Shown: positions 1-9,000, counted from the stretch's first letter. The stretch is 64,000 bases of DNA from Skermanella rosea (GCF_016806835.2 NZ_CP086111.1:3315471-3379470), one strand, 5' to 3'. Made by a program: numbers and translations. The notes: generated by a model from the letters alone, not told the origin.

Positions 1-1
1 C

Positions 2-505
2 CGTTGCGCGGTGGGCGTCGAGTCGACCGTGCTCGACCTGACCGGGGAGGCACCGGTGCTGCTGCGCCCCGGCGGCGTTACCGCGGAGGACCTGGAGGCG
101 CTGCTGGGCGTGCCGGTCCTGCGCCCGTCACAGGCGGAGGCGGCGGGCGACCCGGCGGCGCCGAAATCGCCCGGCCAGCTCGCCAGCCACTATGCCCCGG
201 GCCGGCCGGTCCGGTTGGGGGCGAACGGCGCCGCCCCGGACGAGGCCCTGCTCGCCTTCGGCCCCGACACCTTCATCCGCGGCGGCGCCACGCGCCTGAA
301 CCTGAGCCCCCAGGGCGACCTGCACGAGGCCGCCGCCAACCTGTTCGCCATGCTGCGCGCCCTCGACCGGCCGGAGCATGCCGCGATCGCCGTCATGCCG
401 GTCCCCGAACAGGGGCTGGGCGTGGCGATCAACGACCGCCTGCGCCGGGCCGCGGCTCCCCGCGGGCCAGCGCCCTTCCCTTCCGAAACGCCGACACAAG
501 ACTGA
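2..505 (+). CDS. tsaC: L-threonylcarbamoyladenylate synthase, C-terminal part (5' truncated)
   Basis: This reading frame is open from the first bases of the window, so the start codon lies outside it. The protein belongs to the Sua5/YciO/YrdC family, which makes threonylcarbamoyl-AMP from threonine, bicarbonate and ATP for the t6A37 modification of ANN-decoding tRNAs. The visible part begins near the end of the YrdC fold (VGVESTVLDL, then LLRPGGV) and continues into the Sua5 C-terminal domain, whose hallmark SPGQLASHYAP is present. This makes it a long Sua5-type enzyme rather than a short TsaC. The stop is followed after 7 bases by the ATG of the FAD oxidase, so the two genes are probably co-transcribed. 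Confidence 0.9.
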   Translation, partial: RCAVGVESTVLDLTGEAPVLLRPGGVTAEDLEALLGVPVLRPSQAEAAGDPAAPKSPGQLASHYAPGRPVRLGANGAAPDEALLAFGPDTFIRGGATRLNLSPQGDLHEAAANLFAMLRALDRPEHAAIAVMPVPEQGLGVAINDRLRRAAAPRGPAPFPSETPTQD

Positions 506-512
506 CAAAGCC

Positions 513-1925
513 ATGATCGACGCAGCCTTCCTCGACCGTCTCCGCAGCATCGTCGGCCCGGCCGGCCATATCGACGCCCCCGGCGACATGGAGCCCTATG
601 TCGCGGAATGGCGCGGCCGATATCGGGGGACGACGCCGCTGGTGCTGCGTCCCGCCACCACGCGGGAGCTGTCCGAGCTGGTGAAGGCCTGCCACGAGGC
701 CGGCGTGCCGATCGTGCCCCAGGGCGGCAACACCAGCCTGGTCGGCGGCTCGATCCCGTCGGAGGACGGCAGCGAGGTGCTGGTCAGCCTGTCGCGGATG
801 AACAAGGTTCGGAACGTCGACCCGCTGAACTACACCATCACGGTGGAGGCCGGCTGCGTGCTGCAGGCGATCCAGGAGGCCGCGGCCGAGGTGGACCGGC
901 TGTTCCCGCTCAGCCTGGGCGCCGAAGGCACCTGCCAGATCGGCGGCAACATCTCGTCCAACGCCGGCGGCACCATGACGCTGCGCTACGGCAACATGCG
1001 CGACCTCGTGCTGGGGCTGGAAGTCGTCATGCCGGACGGGCAGGTCTGGGACGGCATGCGGCGGCTGCGCAAGAACAACACCGGCTACGACCTGAAGCAC
1101 CTGTTCATCGGGGCGGAGGGCACGCTGGGCATCGTCACCGCCGCGGTGCTGAAGCTGTTCCCCCGGCCCAAGCAGGTGGAGACCGGCTTCCTCGCCGTCC
1201 GCGACCCGGACGCCGCGATCGAGCTGCTGGCCAGCCTGCGGTCGGCCAGCGGCGACGCGCTGAGCGCCTTCGAGCTGATGCCGCGCATCGCGATCGACTT
1301 CGCCCTGAAGCATGTGGCCGGCACGATCGATCCGCTGGAGGAGAGCCATCCCTGGTACGTGCTGCTGGAGTTCGCGACCGGCAGCGGCGGCGACGCCTTC
1401 CGCGACACGATCGAGGCGACGCTGGGCGAGGCCATGGAGGCCGGCCTGGTCATGGACGCAGTGCTGGCATCCAGCGAGAGCCAGGCCAAGCAGCTCTGGT
1501 TCATCCGTGAGGCGATCGTCGAGGCCCAGAAATTCGCGGGCGGCTCGATCAAGCACGACATCTCGATCCCGGTGTCCTGCGTCGGCACCTTCATCCGGGA
1601 GGCGACCGAGGCGGTCGAGCGGACCATTCCCGGTGCGCGGCCCGTGCCGTTCGGCCATGTCGGCGACGGCAACATCCACTTCAACGTGACCCAGCCGGAA
1701 GGCGCCGACACGGAGGACTATCTGGCCCAGTGGGACAAGCTGAACACCGTGGTCCACGACATCGTGCTGGGCATGGACGGCTCGATCAGCGCCGAGCACG
1801 GCATCGGCACCTTCAAGCGCGAGGAGCTGAAGCGCGTCAAGTCGCCGGTCGAGCTGGAGCTGATGCGCAAGGTCAAGGCGGCGCTGGACCCCGAGGGGCT
1901 GATGAACCCCGGCAAGGTGCTGTGA
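513..1925 (+). CDS. FAD-binding 2-hydroxyacid oxidase/dehydrogenase (GlcD / D-2-hydroxyglutarate dehydrogenase family)
   Basis: This 470-residue flavoprotein probably oxidises a D-2-hydroxyacid such as D-lactate, glycolate or D-2-hydroxyglutarate. An N-terminal FAD_binding_4 (PCMH-type) domain carries PQGGNTSLVGG at residues 69-79. The C-terminal FAD-oxidase domain carries GHVGDGNIH near residue 380, a metal and substrate site in this family, and EHGIG near residue 428. Length is typical. The ATG at 513 was chosen because homology begins there; the frame stays open upstream but overlaps tsaC. No FeS partner gene (glcF type) is adjacent, which favours the single-subunit D-lactate or D-2-hydroxyglutarate enzymes over glycolate oxidase. 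The exact substrate cannot be read from sequence. Confidence 0.87.
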   Translation: MIDAAFLDRLRSIVGPAGHIDAPGDMEPYVAEWRGRYRGTTPLVLRPATTRELSELVKACHEAGVPIVPQGGNTSLVGGSIPSEDGSEVLVSLSRMNKVRNVDPLNYTITVEAGCVLQAIQEAAAEVDRLFPLSLGAEGTCQIGGNISSNAGGTMTLRYGNMRDLVLGLEVVMPDGQVWDGMRRLRKNNTGYDLKHLFIGAEGTLGIVTAAVLKLFPRPKQVETGFLAVRDPDAAIELLASLRSASGDALSAFELMPRIAIDFALKHVAGTIDPLEESHPWYVLLEFATGSGGDAFRDTIEATLGEAMEAGLVMDAVLASSESQAKQLWFIREAIVEAQKFAGGSIKHDISIPVSCVGTFIREATEAVERTIPGARPVPFGHVGDGNIHFNVTQPEGADTEDYLAQWDKLNTVVHDIVLGMDGSISAEHGIGTFKREELKRVKSPVELELMRKVKAALDPEGLMNPGKVL

Positions 1926-1951
1926 GGAAAGGCTCCGGCGGGAGCCTTTCC
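1926..1951. terminator. bidirectional hairpin terminator between convergent genes
   Basis: A perfect 11-bp inverted repeat (arms 1926-1936 and 1941-1951, loop GGCG) fills the gap between the stop codons of the FAD oxidase and the convergent membrane protein. There is no long T run, but the arms end in AAA/TTT, so it could end transcription from both sides. Confidence 0.6.
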
Positions 1952-1952
1952 C

Positions 1953-3509
1953 TCAGGGAGCGGTCGAACGCGCGAACCGCAGTCCGAAGGTCCCGAGCGT
2001 GCCGTCCGCCTCCCCCTGCCCATCCCCGCCGCCGGCGCTCACGGTCAGGACCGGGGTTCCCGGCGGGGTGGTCGGCGGACAGCGCAGGGCTTCGGTGAAC
2101 AGGATGTGCCAAGTGGCGCGCACGCAGTAGGCCGGCGGGCCGAGGCGCTTGGCATAGGCGAGCAGGCCGGCCGTCCTGCTCCAGACCGCGACCCAGTCCC
2201 CGCCGCTGTCCAAGTCCAGCACGGCGGGGCCGGGCTGGAACCGGACCAGATCCTGGAACGCGGCGGGAATGCCCGCCTCGGTATGGTGCTGAGGGCGCTC
2301 GCCCTTGATCAGCAGGAAGGCGACCGCCGCGATCCCGGCGCCGGCCAGGCACCGCCGGGCGAGGTTCCAGCCGAGGGAGCGATAGACCGCGACCGCGACC
2401 ATCGCCGCCAGCAGCGCCGGAACCGCGCGATAGAAGTAGATGATGTAGGCTTCGCTGAGAAAATCGACCCCGAAGACCGTATAGAACAGGACCGCCAGGG
2501 AGGCGGCGCCGGCGGAGATCAGGAAGCCCAGGCGCGGGGGAAGCGCCGACGGTTCGTCGCGCCCGGCGGGCCGCAGCAGGAGGACCGGCAGCAAGGCCGC
2601 CGGAATCAGCGCGGCGCCGCTCCAGCAGGCCAGGACATAGGCCAGGCTGGCACCCAGCGGATTGGCATGGTGCCCCGCGCCATAGCCGGCATACTGGCCG
2701 AGCGGGCCGGGGAAATGCAGGATCGTCTGGACGGCGGGCGGCAGCAGGAAAGCGGCCATGACGACCGCGGCGCCGGCGATATGTCCGCGCCCCCGGCGAA
2801 GGGTTTCCGGGGACGCCAGCCTGGGCCAGGCATCCGGCGGCAGCCAGCGGGCTGCCAAGAAATGCGCCGCGATCGCGACGGCCCCGGTGAGGCCTGCGAT
2901 GCCGATGAAGGAGGCATGGCCATGCAGCAGGAATCCGGTCGAGAGTGCCAGCGGGACCAGACCGTCGAGCCGCCCCGCCGCCACTCTCGCAAGCGCCAGG
3001 GTGAAAACCGCGAAGGTCGGGAAGTACAGGAACGGCATCCAGAACCCGAACAGGAAATCCGGGTCCGTGAGGACCGCCTGCACCACGAAGGCGCCAAGCC
3101 CGAAGGCCGCCGCCCCCGCCGACCGCGACATGCGGGCCAGAAGGAACCAGAGCAGCGCCAGCCAGCCCGCGTTGAGGACGGCCGCCCCCAGGACCTGTCC
3201 CCCGAAGGGGGTTGCCGTCACGCGCAGGAGATCGTGGAAGACGGCTTCGCCCACGGCCATGACATACAGGTATGCCGGGCCGGGATGGTTGAAGCCTATG
3301 CGCGAATAGTTGCCCTTCAGCAGGATGTCGTGCTTGGCGTCCAGGATCAGCAGGGTATTGGCCGCCGCGTCGCCCAGTTCGAACATGAGGTCCCGGGCGG
3401 CGGGCACCGACCCGACCAGCATCAGGGCGGCAGCTGCAAGGAAGACCTGGAATGCCAGCATCAATCCAGGTTCCCGGTTCATTTCGGGACGGTCATTCCG
3501 AGGGGTCAT
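1953..3509 (-). CDS. polytopic membrane protein, putative GT-C-like surface glycosyltransferase
   Basis: A 518-residue integral membrane protein with about ten hydrophobic segments spread over its length and a short soluble C-terminal tail. The first loop after the N-terminal helix contains GDAAANTLLILDAK and GNYSRIGFNHPGPAYLY. An acidic pair in the first large periplasmic loop followed by an aromatic/proline motif is typical of GT-C glycosyltransferases that use polyprenyl-linked donors. I cannot assign a named family. The nearby GtrA flippase and DPM1-like transferase (5855-7020) suggest a role in surface glycan decoration, but this gene is separately transcribed. ATG at 3509 was taken as the start; a second in-frame ATG lies eight codons downstream. 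Confidence 0.65.
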   Translation of the reverse strand: MTPRNDRPEMNREPGLMLAFQVFLAAAALMLVGSVPAARDLMFELGDAAANTLLILDAKHDILLKGNYSRIGFNHPGPAYLYVMAVGEAVFHDLLRVTATPFGGQVLGAAVLNAGWLALLWFLLARMSRSAGAAAFGLGAFVVQAVLTDPDFLFGFWMPFLYFPTFAVFTLALARVAAGRLDGLVPLALSTGFLLHGHASFIGIAGLTGAVAIAAHFLAARWLPPDAWPRLASPETLRRGRGHIAGAAVVMAAFLLPPAVQTILHFPGPLGQYAGYGAGHHANPLGASLAYVLACWSGAALIPAALLPVLLLRPAGRDEPSALPPRLGFLISAGAASLAVLFYTVFGVDFLSEAYIIYFYRAVPALLAAMVAVAVYRSLGWNLARRCLAGAGIAAVAFLLIKGERPQHHTEAGIPAAFQDLVRFQPGPAVLDLDSGGDWVAVWSRTAGLLAYAKRLGPPAYCVRATWHILFTEALRCPPTTPPGTPVLTVSAGGGDGQGEADGTLGTFGLRFARSTAP

Positions 3510-3818
3510 GGTGAGGCTTCGATCAAATGGATGATGGCTATCTGCATTTCATTCGGCAATTCGTTGCGCCGGGTCGGCTTGGTGCGGGTACGGCCGCTCC
3601 CGGGATCTCCGAAGGGCGGGAAGACCTGCCGGAAGCGACCCGTATGTCCTATGTGTTTCAACTTGACGCAAGTCTAATCCACTCGATTCCGATTCGGACC
3701 TCATCATCCGCTCTCTCGATGGGGAGACCCGACCACGATCCCCTTAAACAAGTCTTATCACCATAGTCATAGAAACAGTTCCGAACGATAGGCGCCTTTC
3801 CGCTTGCAGGACTACACA
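3510..3818. other. divergent intergenic region, no gene seen
   Basis: These 309 bases separate two divergently oriented membrane protein genes and must hold both promoters. The right half (about 3640-3800) is visibly richer in A and T than the flanks. I found no convincing small gene, hairpin or RNA. The only firm signal is AGGA at 3808-3811, placed 7 bases before the ATG at 3819. Confidence 0.6.
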
Positions 3819-5849
3819 ATGCCATCAGCATTAATCAACCGACCATCAAAGATTGCCGAAACAACCTGGATAGTCGTTGTCCTCGCGGCCGTTTTCTCGA
3901 TCTACGCCTACTCATACTCCACGCACCCGGCCCGGCCCGACGGGGCAGATTTCGCGGGCTGGTGGAACTGGTGGGATCAGAGCCGGTATTTTATCTCCGC
4001 CAACGCTTTCCACCGGGGAGACCTTGATCCGGCCCAGCACTGGTATTTGCCCGGCTACGGCCTGCTGGGGGCAGCCTTCCAGTTCATCTCCACCGATCAC
4101 GCGTTCTTCCTGGCGAATGTCATCCTGTTATTGATAAGCTCCGCATGCTTCATCGATACCTGCCGATTTTTCGGGGTCAATCGCTATGCCGGCTCGCTGA
4201 TCTTCCTGCTGAGCACGGTCCTGAACGCGAACATCTTGGAACAGTTCGTGATTCCCTGGAGCAGTACGCCGACCTGCGCGATCATTCACATCCTGATCTG
4301 GCTGTTTCTCAAGCGATCGCCCAGGCCTTCGGCGTCCTTTGCCGTCGGGATCCTGGGAAGCGCCATTATCCTGTTCCGCCCGACCGATATCGTTTCCATC
4401 TCGCCGGTCTTCATCCATATCGCCCTGCTGGGTGCCCGGGGATTTTCAGCCGGGCGGAAAGCCCCGGCGCACCTCGATGCCCAACAGCAATTCATGTTCA
4501 CGCTGGCGGGAGGGATCGTGGGCGCGGCGGCCGTGACGGCGATCTATCTCGCCATCCATGGCTTCACCCTGTCCGAGTACCTGAAGATATCGAATGATAT
4601 CGGATTCACCTTCACCTCCTTTCCGATCAAGTTCCATGTCCTGTTCGTGAACCCCTTGGCTCTTTACGGGCAAGGGACCGCGATCCTGAAACTGTACCCG
4701 TGGCTTTTCCTCTCCTTCGTCGGTGCCGTCTGCCTGCTGTTCGACAGGTCCCGCCTGGCGACGGTTTCGGCCTGCGTCCTGCTGCACATCGCCTTCTATT
4801 CCTGCTACGCCGACCTGCTGCCGACCAACATCCTGCATTTCAAGCTTATCCATTATCTCAAATGGACCTTCCCTTTCCTGGGTCTCTTCGCATGGCTCGC
4901 GGCAAGGGACATGCTGGGGGGCCGGCGCGCCGTTCCGGTCATGGGATGCGCCGTCGTGCTGTTCGTTCTCCTGTCCGTCCGCATCGACCTGGAGAAGATC
5001 GCCTTGCCCGGCGCCGCACTGGAGCCTCCCCAGCGTTTCCACGCGTCGTTCGAGGATATGCGGCCGATCGCCGCGATCGACCTTCCCGTCGGACCAATGC
5101 GGATCGACGGTTTGGGAAGCTGGCCGCTGAGCCTGGAAGCCGACGGAAGAAGCCTGCGACGCTACGCCGAGTTCCTGTCGATCCCGCAGCCCTATGGCCT
5201 CAGGCTGCTTTTCGCCCGTCCTATCGATGCCCGGCGACTCGACGGCGTGCTTGAGCGGCCGTTCCGGATGTCGCCGGGCACGTGGGAGCCGGTCGGGCAG
5301 AGATACGCCTATGGATTTGGCTGGCCTTGCTGGCTTCCACCCTACGGGTGCGAGACGCGGACCCCGGTGCAAGGCTTCCATTTTCCGGAGGGAGCCGAAT
5401 TCTCCTTCGAGCACGGCGGCAACGGCACCTCGCTCCAGGCTCGGGGACTGAGCGGGCAGGAACCCTGGGGCACCTGGACGGAAGGCGACGAAGTGACCAT
5501 GGAAATCCCGTTCGATGTCGAGGCCATGCCGCCCGGCCGGGACTTCGGCATCACCCTGGAGGCTAACGCCTTCACGAACGGCAATCATCGGCGCCAGTCG
5601 GCCGATGTGGTGGTCAACGACGAGTTCCTGACGACTTTCTCGGTCGATGGCGACGAAGGCATCAAGACGGTGTCGATCACGGTCCCCCGCGCGATCGCGG
5701 CGAAGCGGCGGCCGATCGCCGTCGTCCTTCGGCTCAGGAACGCGATTTCGCCCATGGACCTGGGGGTTTCCGAGGACGGCCGAAAACTCGGCCTCGGGTT
5801 GCGGAGGCTGGTGATCGGGTCGGTCCCCTCCGGCACCCCTGCCCGGTGA
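3819..5849 (+). CDS. large polytopic membrane protein with C-terminal soluble domain, putative GT-C-like enzyme
   Basis: A 676-residue protein. The first roughly 390 residues contain about ten hydrophobic helices; the remaining 280 residues are soluble and rich in beta-type sequence. The first large loop has GWWNWWDQSRYF followed by YLPGYG; an acidic residue plus aromatics here resembles GT-C fold transferases acting on lipid-linked sugars. No named family is recognised. The ATG at 3819 has AGGA 7 bases upstream; an in-frame TTG at 3804 is the alternative. It converges on gtrA, five bases apart. By position it could be the variable third component of a GtrA/GtrB-type glycosylation set; this is inference only. 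Confidence 0.65.
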   Translation: MPSALINRPSKIAETTWIVVVLAAVFSIYAYSYSTHPARPDGADFAGWWNWWDQSRYFISANAFHRGDLDPAQHWYLPGYGLLGAAFQFISTDHAFFLANVILLLISSACFIDTCRFFGVNRYAGSLIFLLSTVLNANILEQFVIPWSSTPTCAIIHILIWLFLKRSPRPSASFAVGILGSAIILFRPTDIVSISPVFIHIALLGARGFSAGRKAPAHLDAQQQFMFTLAGGIVGAAAVTAIYLAIHGFTLSEYLKISNDIGFTFTSFPIKFHVLFVNPLALYGQGTAILKLYPWLFLSFVGAVCLLFDRSRLATVSACVLLHIAFYSCYADLLPTNILHFKLIHYLKWTFPFLGLFAWLAARDMLGGRRAVPVMGCAVVLFVLLSVRIDLEKIALPGAALEPPQRFHASFEDMRPIAAIDLPVGPMRIDGLGSWPLSLEADGRSLRRYAEFLSIPQPYGLRLLFARPIDARRLDGVLERPFRMSPGTWEPVGQRYAYGFGWPCWLPPYGCETRTPVQGFHFPEGAEFSFEHGGNGTSLQARGLSGQEPWGTWTEGDEVTMEIPFDVEAMPPGRDFGITLEANAFTNGNHRRQSADVVVNDEFLTTFSVDGDEGIKTVSITVPRAIAAKRRPIAVVLRLRNAISPMDLGVSEDGRKLGLGLRRLVIGSVPSGTPAR

Positions 5850-5854
5850 CCGCC

Positions 5855-6316
5855 CTAGGCCTCCGGGATCGTCGCTTCCCGCTTGCCGCCCATCGCCCAG
5901 CGCGGCTCCTTGTCGAAGACGCAGAACTGGCGGGCCGCGAAGTTCCAGATGAAGGCGATTCCGGTGCCCCCGACTTTGCCGAGCATCACGGGCAATGCGG
6001 TCAGTTCCATGACCGCGACCATCACGAGTATGTTGATCACCAGCCCGACGGCGCTGACGCCATAGACCAGCGCGATTTCCGACCATGCCGACCGCCGGCC
6101 CCTCCGGAAGCCGATCCGCGCCGACAGGACGTAATTGACATAGGTCGCCGTCGCGAAGCCGCAGATCGATGCCGGAACGTAGTGGAGAGTGAAGCTGGAC
6201 AGGGCGACGTAGAACGAAGCCCACTCCACCAGGGCGGCCGTCCCGCCGATCAGGACATAGACCGCGAAGCTGGCGCCGTACCGCTGACCAAGGGAGATCG
6301 CCTTCCGCATGATCAT
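5855..6316 (-). CDS. GtrA family flippase-like membrane protein
   Basis: A 153-residue protein with four predicted transmembrane helices and the GtrA-family opening [18 protein letters not shown]. GtrA proteins are thought to move undecaprenyl-phosphate-linked sugars across the inner membrane for O-antigen or other surface glycan modification. Its ATG overlaps the stop of the upstream glycosyltransferase (ATGA at 6313-6316), so the two are almost certainly translated together. The pairing of a soluble DPM1-like transferase with GtrA is common. Confidence 0.85.
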   Translation of the reverse strand: MIMRKAISLGQRYGASFAVYVLIGGTAALVEWASFYVALSSFTLHYVPASICGFATATYVNYVLSARIGFRRGRRSAWSEIALVYGVSAVGLVINILVMVAVMELTALPVMLGKVGGTGIAFIWNFAARQFCVFDKEPRWAMGGKREATIPEA

Positions 6317-7020
6317 CTCGCGAACGAGTATTTCAGGATTACGTAGAGCGCCCTGAAGGCGTCCTTCAGCCCGATCTTCTTGCCTTCCTCGTAGGTGCGG
6401 CCGTAATAGGAGATGCCCACCTCGTAGAAGACGCAGTGCCGCTTGGCCAGCTTGGCGGTGATCTCGGGCTCGAACCCGAAACGGTCCTCGTCGATCCTGA
6501 CCGACTGTATCAGTTCGCGCCGGAAGACCTTGTAGCAGGTTTCCATGTCCGTGAGATTGATGTTGGTCGCGAAGTTCGAGCAGAGCGTCAGGACGCGGTT
6601 GGCGACCATGTGCCAGAAATAGACGACCCGGTGGGCGTCGCCGCCCGCGAACCTCGACCCGTAAACCACGTCGGCCCCGTGGTTCAGGATCGGGTCGACC
6701 AGGCGAGGATATTCCTTCGGGTCGTATTCCAGGTCGGCGTCCTGCACCAGGACGATGTCGCCGGTGGCATGCGCGAAGCCGGTGCGGAGCGCCGCCCCCT
6801 TCCCCTGGTTCCGCTCGTGATAGATGATCCGGTCGACCAGGGGGGCGATCTCGGATTTGAGCAGGTCGCGCGTGCCGTCGGTGGAGCAGTCATCGACGAC
6901 GATGATCTCCATCTTGGGGATGTCGGCGGCCCGGACCCGATCCACGATGGCCCTGATCGTCTTGATTTCATTGTAACAGGGGATGATCACCGACAGCGTG
7001 AAGTCGTCTTTATCGATCAT
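6313..7020 (-). CDS. family 2 glycosyltransferase, DPM1-like (polyprenyl-phosphate glycosyltransferase)
   Basis: A 235-residue soluble GT-A enzyme predicted to transfer a sugar from a nucleotide donor to polyprenyl phosphate at the cytoplasmic face of the membrane. Motifs are SVIIPCYNE near residue 10, [10 protein letters not shown] at 41-50 (nucleotide binding) and the DAD-containing QDADLEYD at 93-100 (metal). It lacks the C-terminal membrane helices of classical GtrB, so the dolichol-phosphate-mannose-synthase type fits better. The ATG at 7020 was chosen because the family N-terminus starts there; the frame is open further upstream but codes for unrelated sequence. It is first in a two-gene unit with gtrA. 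The sugar is unknown. Confidence 0.85.
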   Translation of the reverse strand: MIDKDDFTLSVIIPCYNEIKTIRAIVDRVRAADIPKMEIIVVDDCSTDGTRDLLKSEIAPLVDRIIYHERNQGKGAALRTGFAHATGDIVLVQDADLEYDPKEYPRLVDPILNHGADVVYGSRFAGGDAHRVVYFWHMVANRVLTLCSNFATNINLTDMETCYKVFRRELIQSVRIDEDRFGFEPEITAKLAKRHCVFYEVGISYYGRTYEEGKKIGLKDAFRALYVILKYSFAR

Positions 7021-7364
7021 TATAAGGTCCGCGGTCCTGAATACGGGGTGCCGACATCGACTGACGGTCTGGTGTGTGCCGGCCAGCGCCCACGCCCGTC
7101 CGGGACATGAAGGCGTGGCCGATCCCGGACCAGACCAGAATTCGCCCCTAAGTATTACATCTTCCGTTTGGGCTGAAGCGGAACCACCCCCTCTGCGGAC
7201 CGGGCGCGTCAATTTGCCCAGCGAATAATCGGCAAGGGGCCACGACCGGACCGCCACGCGGCCCGGCCGGGCGAAGCCGGTTACCCCGCCTGGACCCGGT
7301 GACAAATGCTGCCACCGGTTGTTGAATGGCCGACTGAAATCATCGTTTTACAGTGGAGGGCGCC
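7021..7364. other. divergent intergenic region containing a nested inverted repeat
   Basis: This 344-base gap lies between the start of the DPM1-like gene (minus) and the start of a small lipoprotein gene (plus). It holds the nested inverted repeat listed separately at 7066-7136. The rest, 7140-7364, shows no recognisable gene; a GGAGGG ribosome binding site at 7355-7360 serves the lipoprotein. Confidence 0.6.
7066..7136. repeat. nested inverted repeats, possible structured RNA or operator
   Basis: An outer 8-bp arm pair (GGTCTGGT at 7066-7073 with ACCAGACC at 7129-7136) encloses an inner 7-bp pair (CCACGCC at 7090-7096 with GGCGTGG at 7112-7118). A further pair, TCCGGGA at 7099-7105 and TCCCGGA at 7123-7129, could form an alternative fold. 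It lies 46 bases upstream of the DPM1-like gene on the minus strand, where it would form part of the 5' untranslated region. It matches no RNA class I recognise, and GC-rich DNA can produce such pairs by chance. Confidence 0.35.
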
Positions 7365-7676
7365 ATGCCGCGTTGTGTGAGAGTTGCCGTTGCCGGTCTG
7401 GCCCTCCTGTCCCTGGCAGCCTGCGAGAACATGGGCTGGGGCGGCAGCCGGGGCGGCGGTCCCACCCCGTCCAGCACCACGAACACCCTCGGCCCCGGCG
7501 GGGCCGGCTATTCCGGCACCAACAGCCAGATGGGGACCGGCGGCTCGGGTGGCGGCACCAGCGACCGCGACACTGGCCGCTCCTCCGACTTCGTCACCGG
7601 CCGCAGCCGCTCCGGCCCGATCGGCACGGGCGGAGCCGGCGTGTCGGACTCGCCGATCCCCGAATACCGGCCCTGA
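7365..7676 (+). CDS. small glycine/serine-rich lipoprotein
   Basis: A 103-residue hypothetical lipoprotein. The N-terminus is a signal peptide ending in a lipobox (LSLAAC, lipidated Cys at residue 20), so it is probably anchored to the outer membrane. The mature part is almost entirely Gly, Ser, Thr and Pro and looks disordered. ATG at 7365 has GGAGGG 4 bases upstream. No family is recognised and the neighbours give no clue. Confidence 0.65.
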   Translation: MPRCVRVAVAGLALLSLAACENMGWGGSRGGGPTPSSTTNTLGPGGAGYSGTNSQMGTGGSGGGTSDRDTGRSSDFVTGRSRSGPIGTGGAGVSDSPIPEYRP

Positions 7677-7706
7677 TCGCGGGATAGGGCCTCGAGGATC
7701 GGGCGT

Positions 7707-8045
7707 TCAGATCAGCTTTCCCTCGAAAGGATGGCGGCCGGCCCGGTCCTCGATCTCGATCACCCACAGGTCGGGATCGCGCTTGACCGCGCGCTCGATA
7801 TAGGCGTCGGCGTCGGCTTCCGGCATCAGGGCGTTCTCCCTGGCGGCAAGCCAGGCCGTCCTGCCGTCCATGTCGCGCGTCTGGGTCAGCACCCGGCAGC
7901 CCTGCTCCAGCTGGTTCAGCTTCAGCATGACGAGGCCGCCGTAAGGGGAACCCTTGCGCACGACGTAGGCCGGAATCGCCTCGGCGACGCAGCGGCGCAC
8001 ATGCGCCTTGACCCAGAGCTCGGTGGGAATGCGATCATCGTCCAT
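7707..8045 (-). CDS. DUF1491 family protein
   Basis: A 112-residue cytoplasmic protein matching the alphaproteobacterial DUF1491 family, with the N-terminal pattern ELWVKAHVRRC, then AYVVRKGSPYGG and the C-terminal WVIEIEDR. The function of the family is unknown. It is followed on the same strand, 37 bases on in coordinate terms, by the lytic transglycosylase upstream of it, so the two may share a transcript. Confidence 0.8.
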   Translation of the reverse strand: MDDDRIPTELWVKAHVRRCVAEAIPAYVVRKGSPYGGLVMLKLNQLEQGCRVLTQTRDMDGRTAWLAARENALMPEADADAYIERAVKRDPDLWVIEIEDRAGRHPFEGKLI

Positions 8046-8082
8046 CCGGCCACCCTAGCCTGCCCGATGGCCGGGCGCCACT

Positions 8083-9000
8083 TCAGACCGCGCCCAGGCC
8101 CGGCATCGGCGCGCTGATCGCCTTGGCCGCCCCCCGCGCCCCGTTCTTCGACCCGTCGGCGGCGCCCTCGTCCTTCGGCGTGCCCAGTTGGGACAGCACC
8201 ATGACCGTGAACAGCGAGGTCGGCTCGGAAGTCGGCGCGGCCGCCCGGCCGAAGGGCGACCGGAACCCTCCGTCGCTGCTCCAGGCCGACCGGCTGGACG
8301 GCATGCCGATGGCGCCGGCCGACGCCGTCATGGAGTTTCCTTCCATCCCGTCGAACTTCGCGGCGAACCGGTCGTAGATCTGGCCGACCGACAGCGCCTT
8401 GCCCGACTTGTCGTAGAACACGCCGCGGTTGGCCGCCGCCGCTTCGGGCAGCAGGGCGGCGGCCGGCTGGTCCGGGTTCTGGCGCATGCCGTTGAGGAAC
8501 CTCGACGCGCCGCCCGCCCCCAGGAAATGGGCCATGTAGAGTTCGGTCGCCCCGATCCGTCCCCCGACGCTCTGTTCGAGCTGCGTCTGGTTGTCGCGGG
8601 CGAACTCCGCCGCCAGGTACGACGACACCTTCGGATCCTTCCGCAGGTCGAGGATGTCGCGCCGCGCCTGCGGATCCTGCACGTAGGGGGTGCCGTCGGA
8701 CCGGCGCTGGACCTGGGCGGCCTCCCGGCCCAGGCCGTACTTGGCTCCGTGCTGTTCGACCATGTTCAGCCAGGTGCTCTCGATGAACTGGTAAAGCCCA
8801 GTGGCGCTGCTGGTCGCGGCCTTCGCTTCCGGGTCGAAACTGCTCTCCTGGGCAGCTTTTGCCATGAGGTAGGAAAAATCTACCCCCGTCCGGTCGCTCG
8901 CTTGGCGCACCGCCGCCTGGATCGCCTGGGGGGCGGCCCCCGCCGCGGCGCGGTACTGCTGGGGATCGGATGCGCGCATCAGGTTTGCAGGGTTCGACAT
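8083..9000 (-). CDS. lytic transglycosylase-like protein (SLT domain)
   Basis: A 305-residue protein with a lysozyme-like transglycosylase domain at about residues 25-185. The catalytic glutamate is expected at E52 in KAAQESSF, followed by SSATGLYQFIESTWL (GLYQF motif). Such enzymes cleave glycan strands of peptidoglycan and form 1,6-anhydromuramic acid. No clear signal peptide is seen, unusual for a periplasmic enzyme but common in alphaproteobacterial relatives linked to flagella or secretion. The C-terminal third is low complexity. The ATG at 9000 has no good ribosome site; a strong AAGGGAGGG precedes an in-frame TTG at 9015 by 9 bases, so translation may start there and add five residues. 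Confidence 0.8.
   Translation of the reverse strand: MSNPANLMRASDPQQYRAAAGAAPQAIQAAVRQASDRTGVDFSYLMAKAAQESSFDPEAKAATSSATGLYQFIESTWLNMVEQHGAKYGLGREAAQVQRRSDGTPYVQDPQARRDILDLRKDPKVSSYLAAEFARDNQTQLEQSVGGRIGATELYMAHFLGAGGASRFLNGMRQNPDQPAAALLPEAAAANRGVFYDKSGKALSVGQIYDRFAAKFDGMEGNSMTASAGAIGMPSSRSAWSSDGGFRSPFGRAAAPTSEPTSLFTVMVLSQLGTPKDEGAADGSKNGARGAAKAISAPMPGLGAV

Noticed and set aside
7176..7215. EcfG-type (GGAAC...GTT) general stress promoter
   Set aside because: GGAAC is present at about 7180, but no GTT-type -10 element lies at the right distance.
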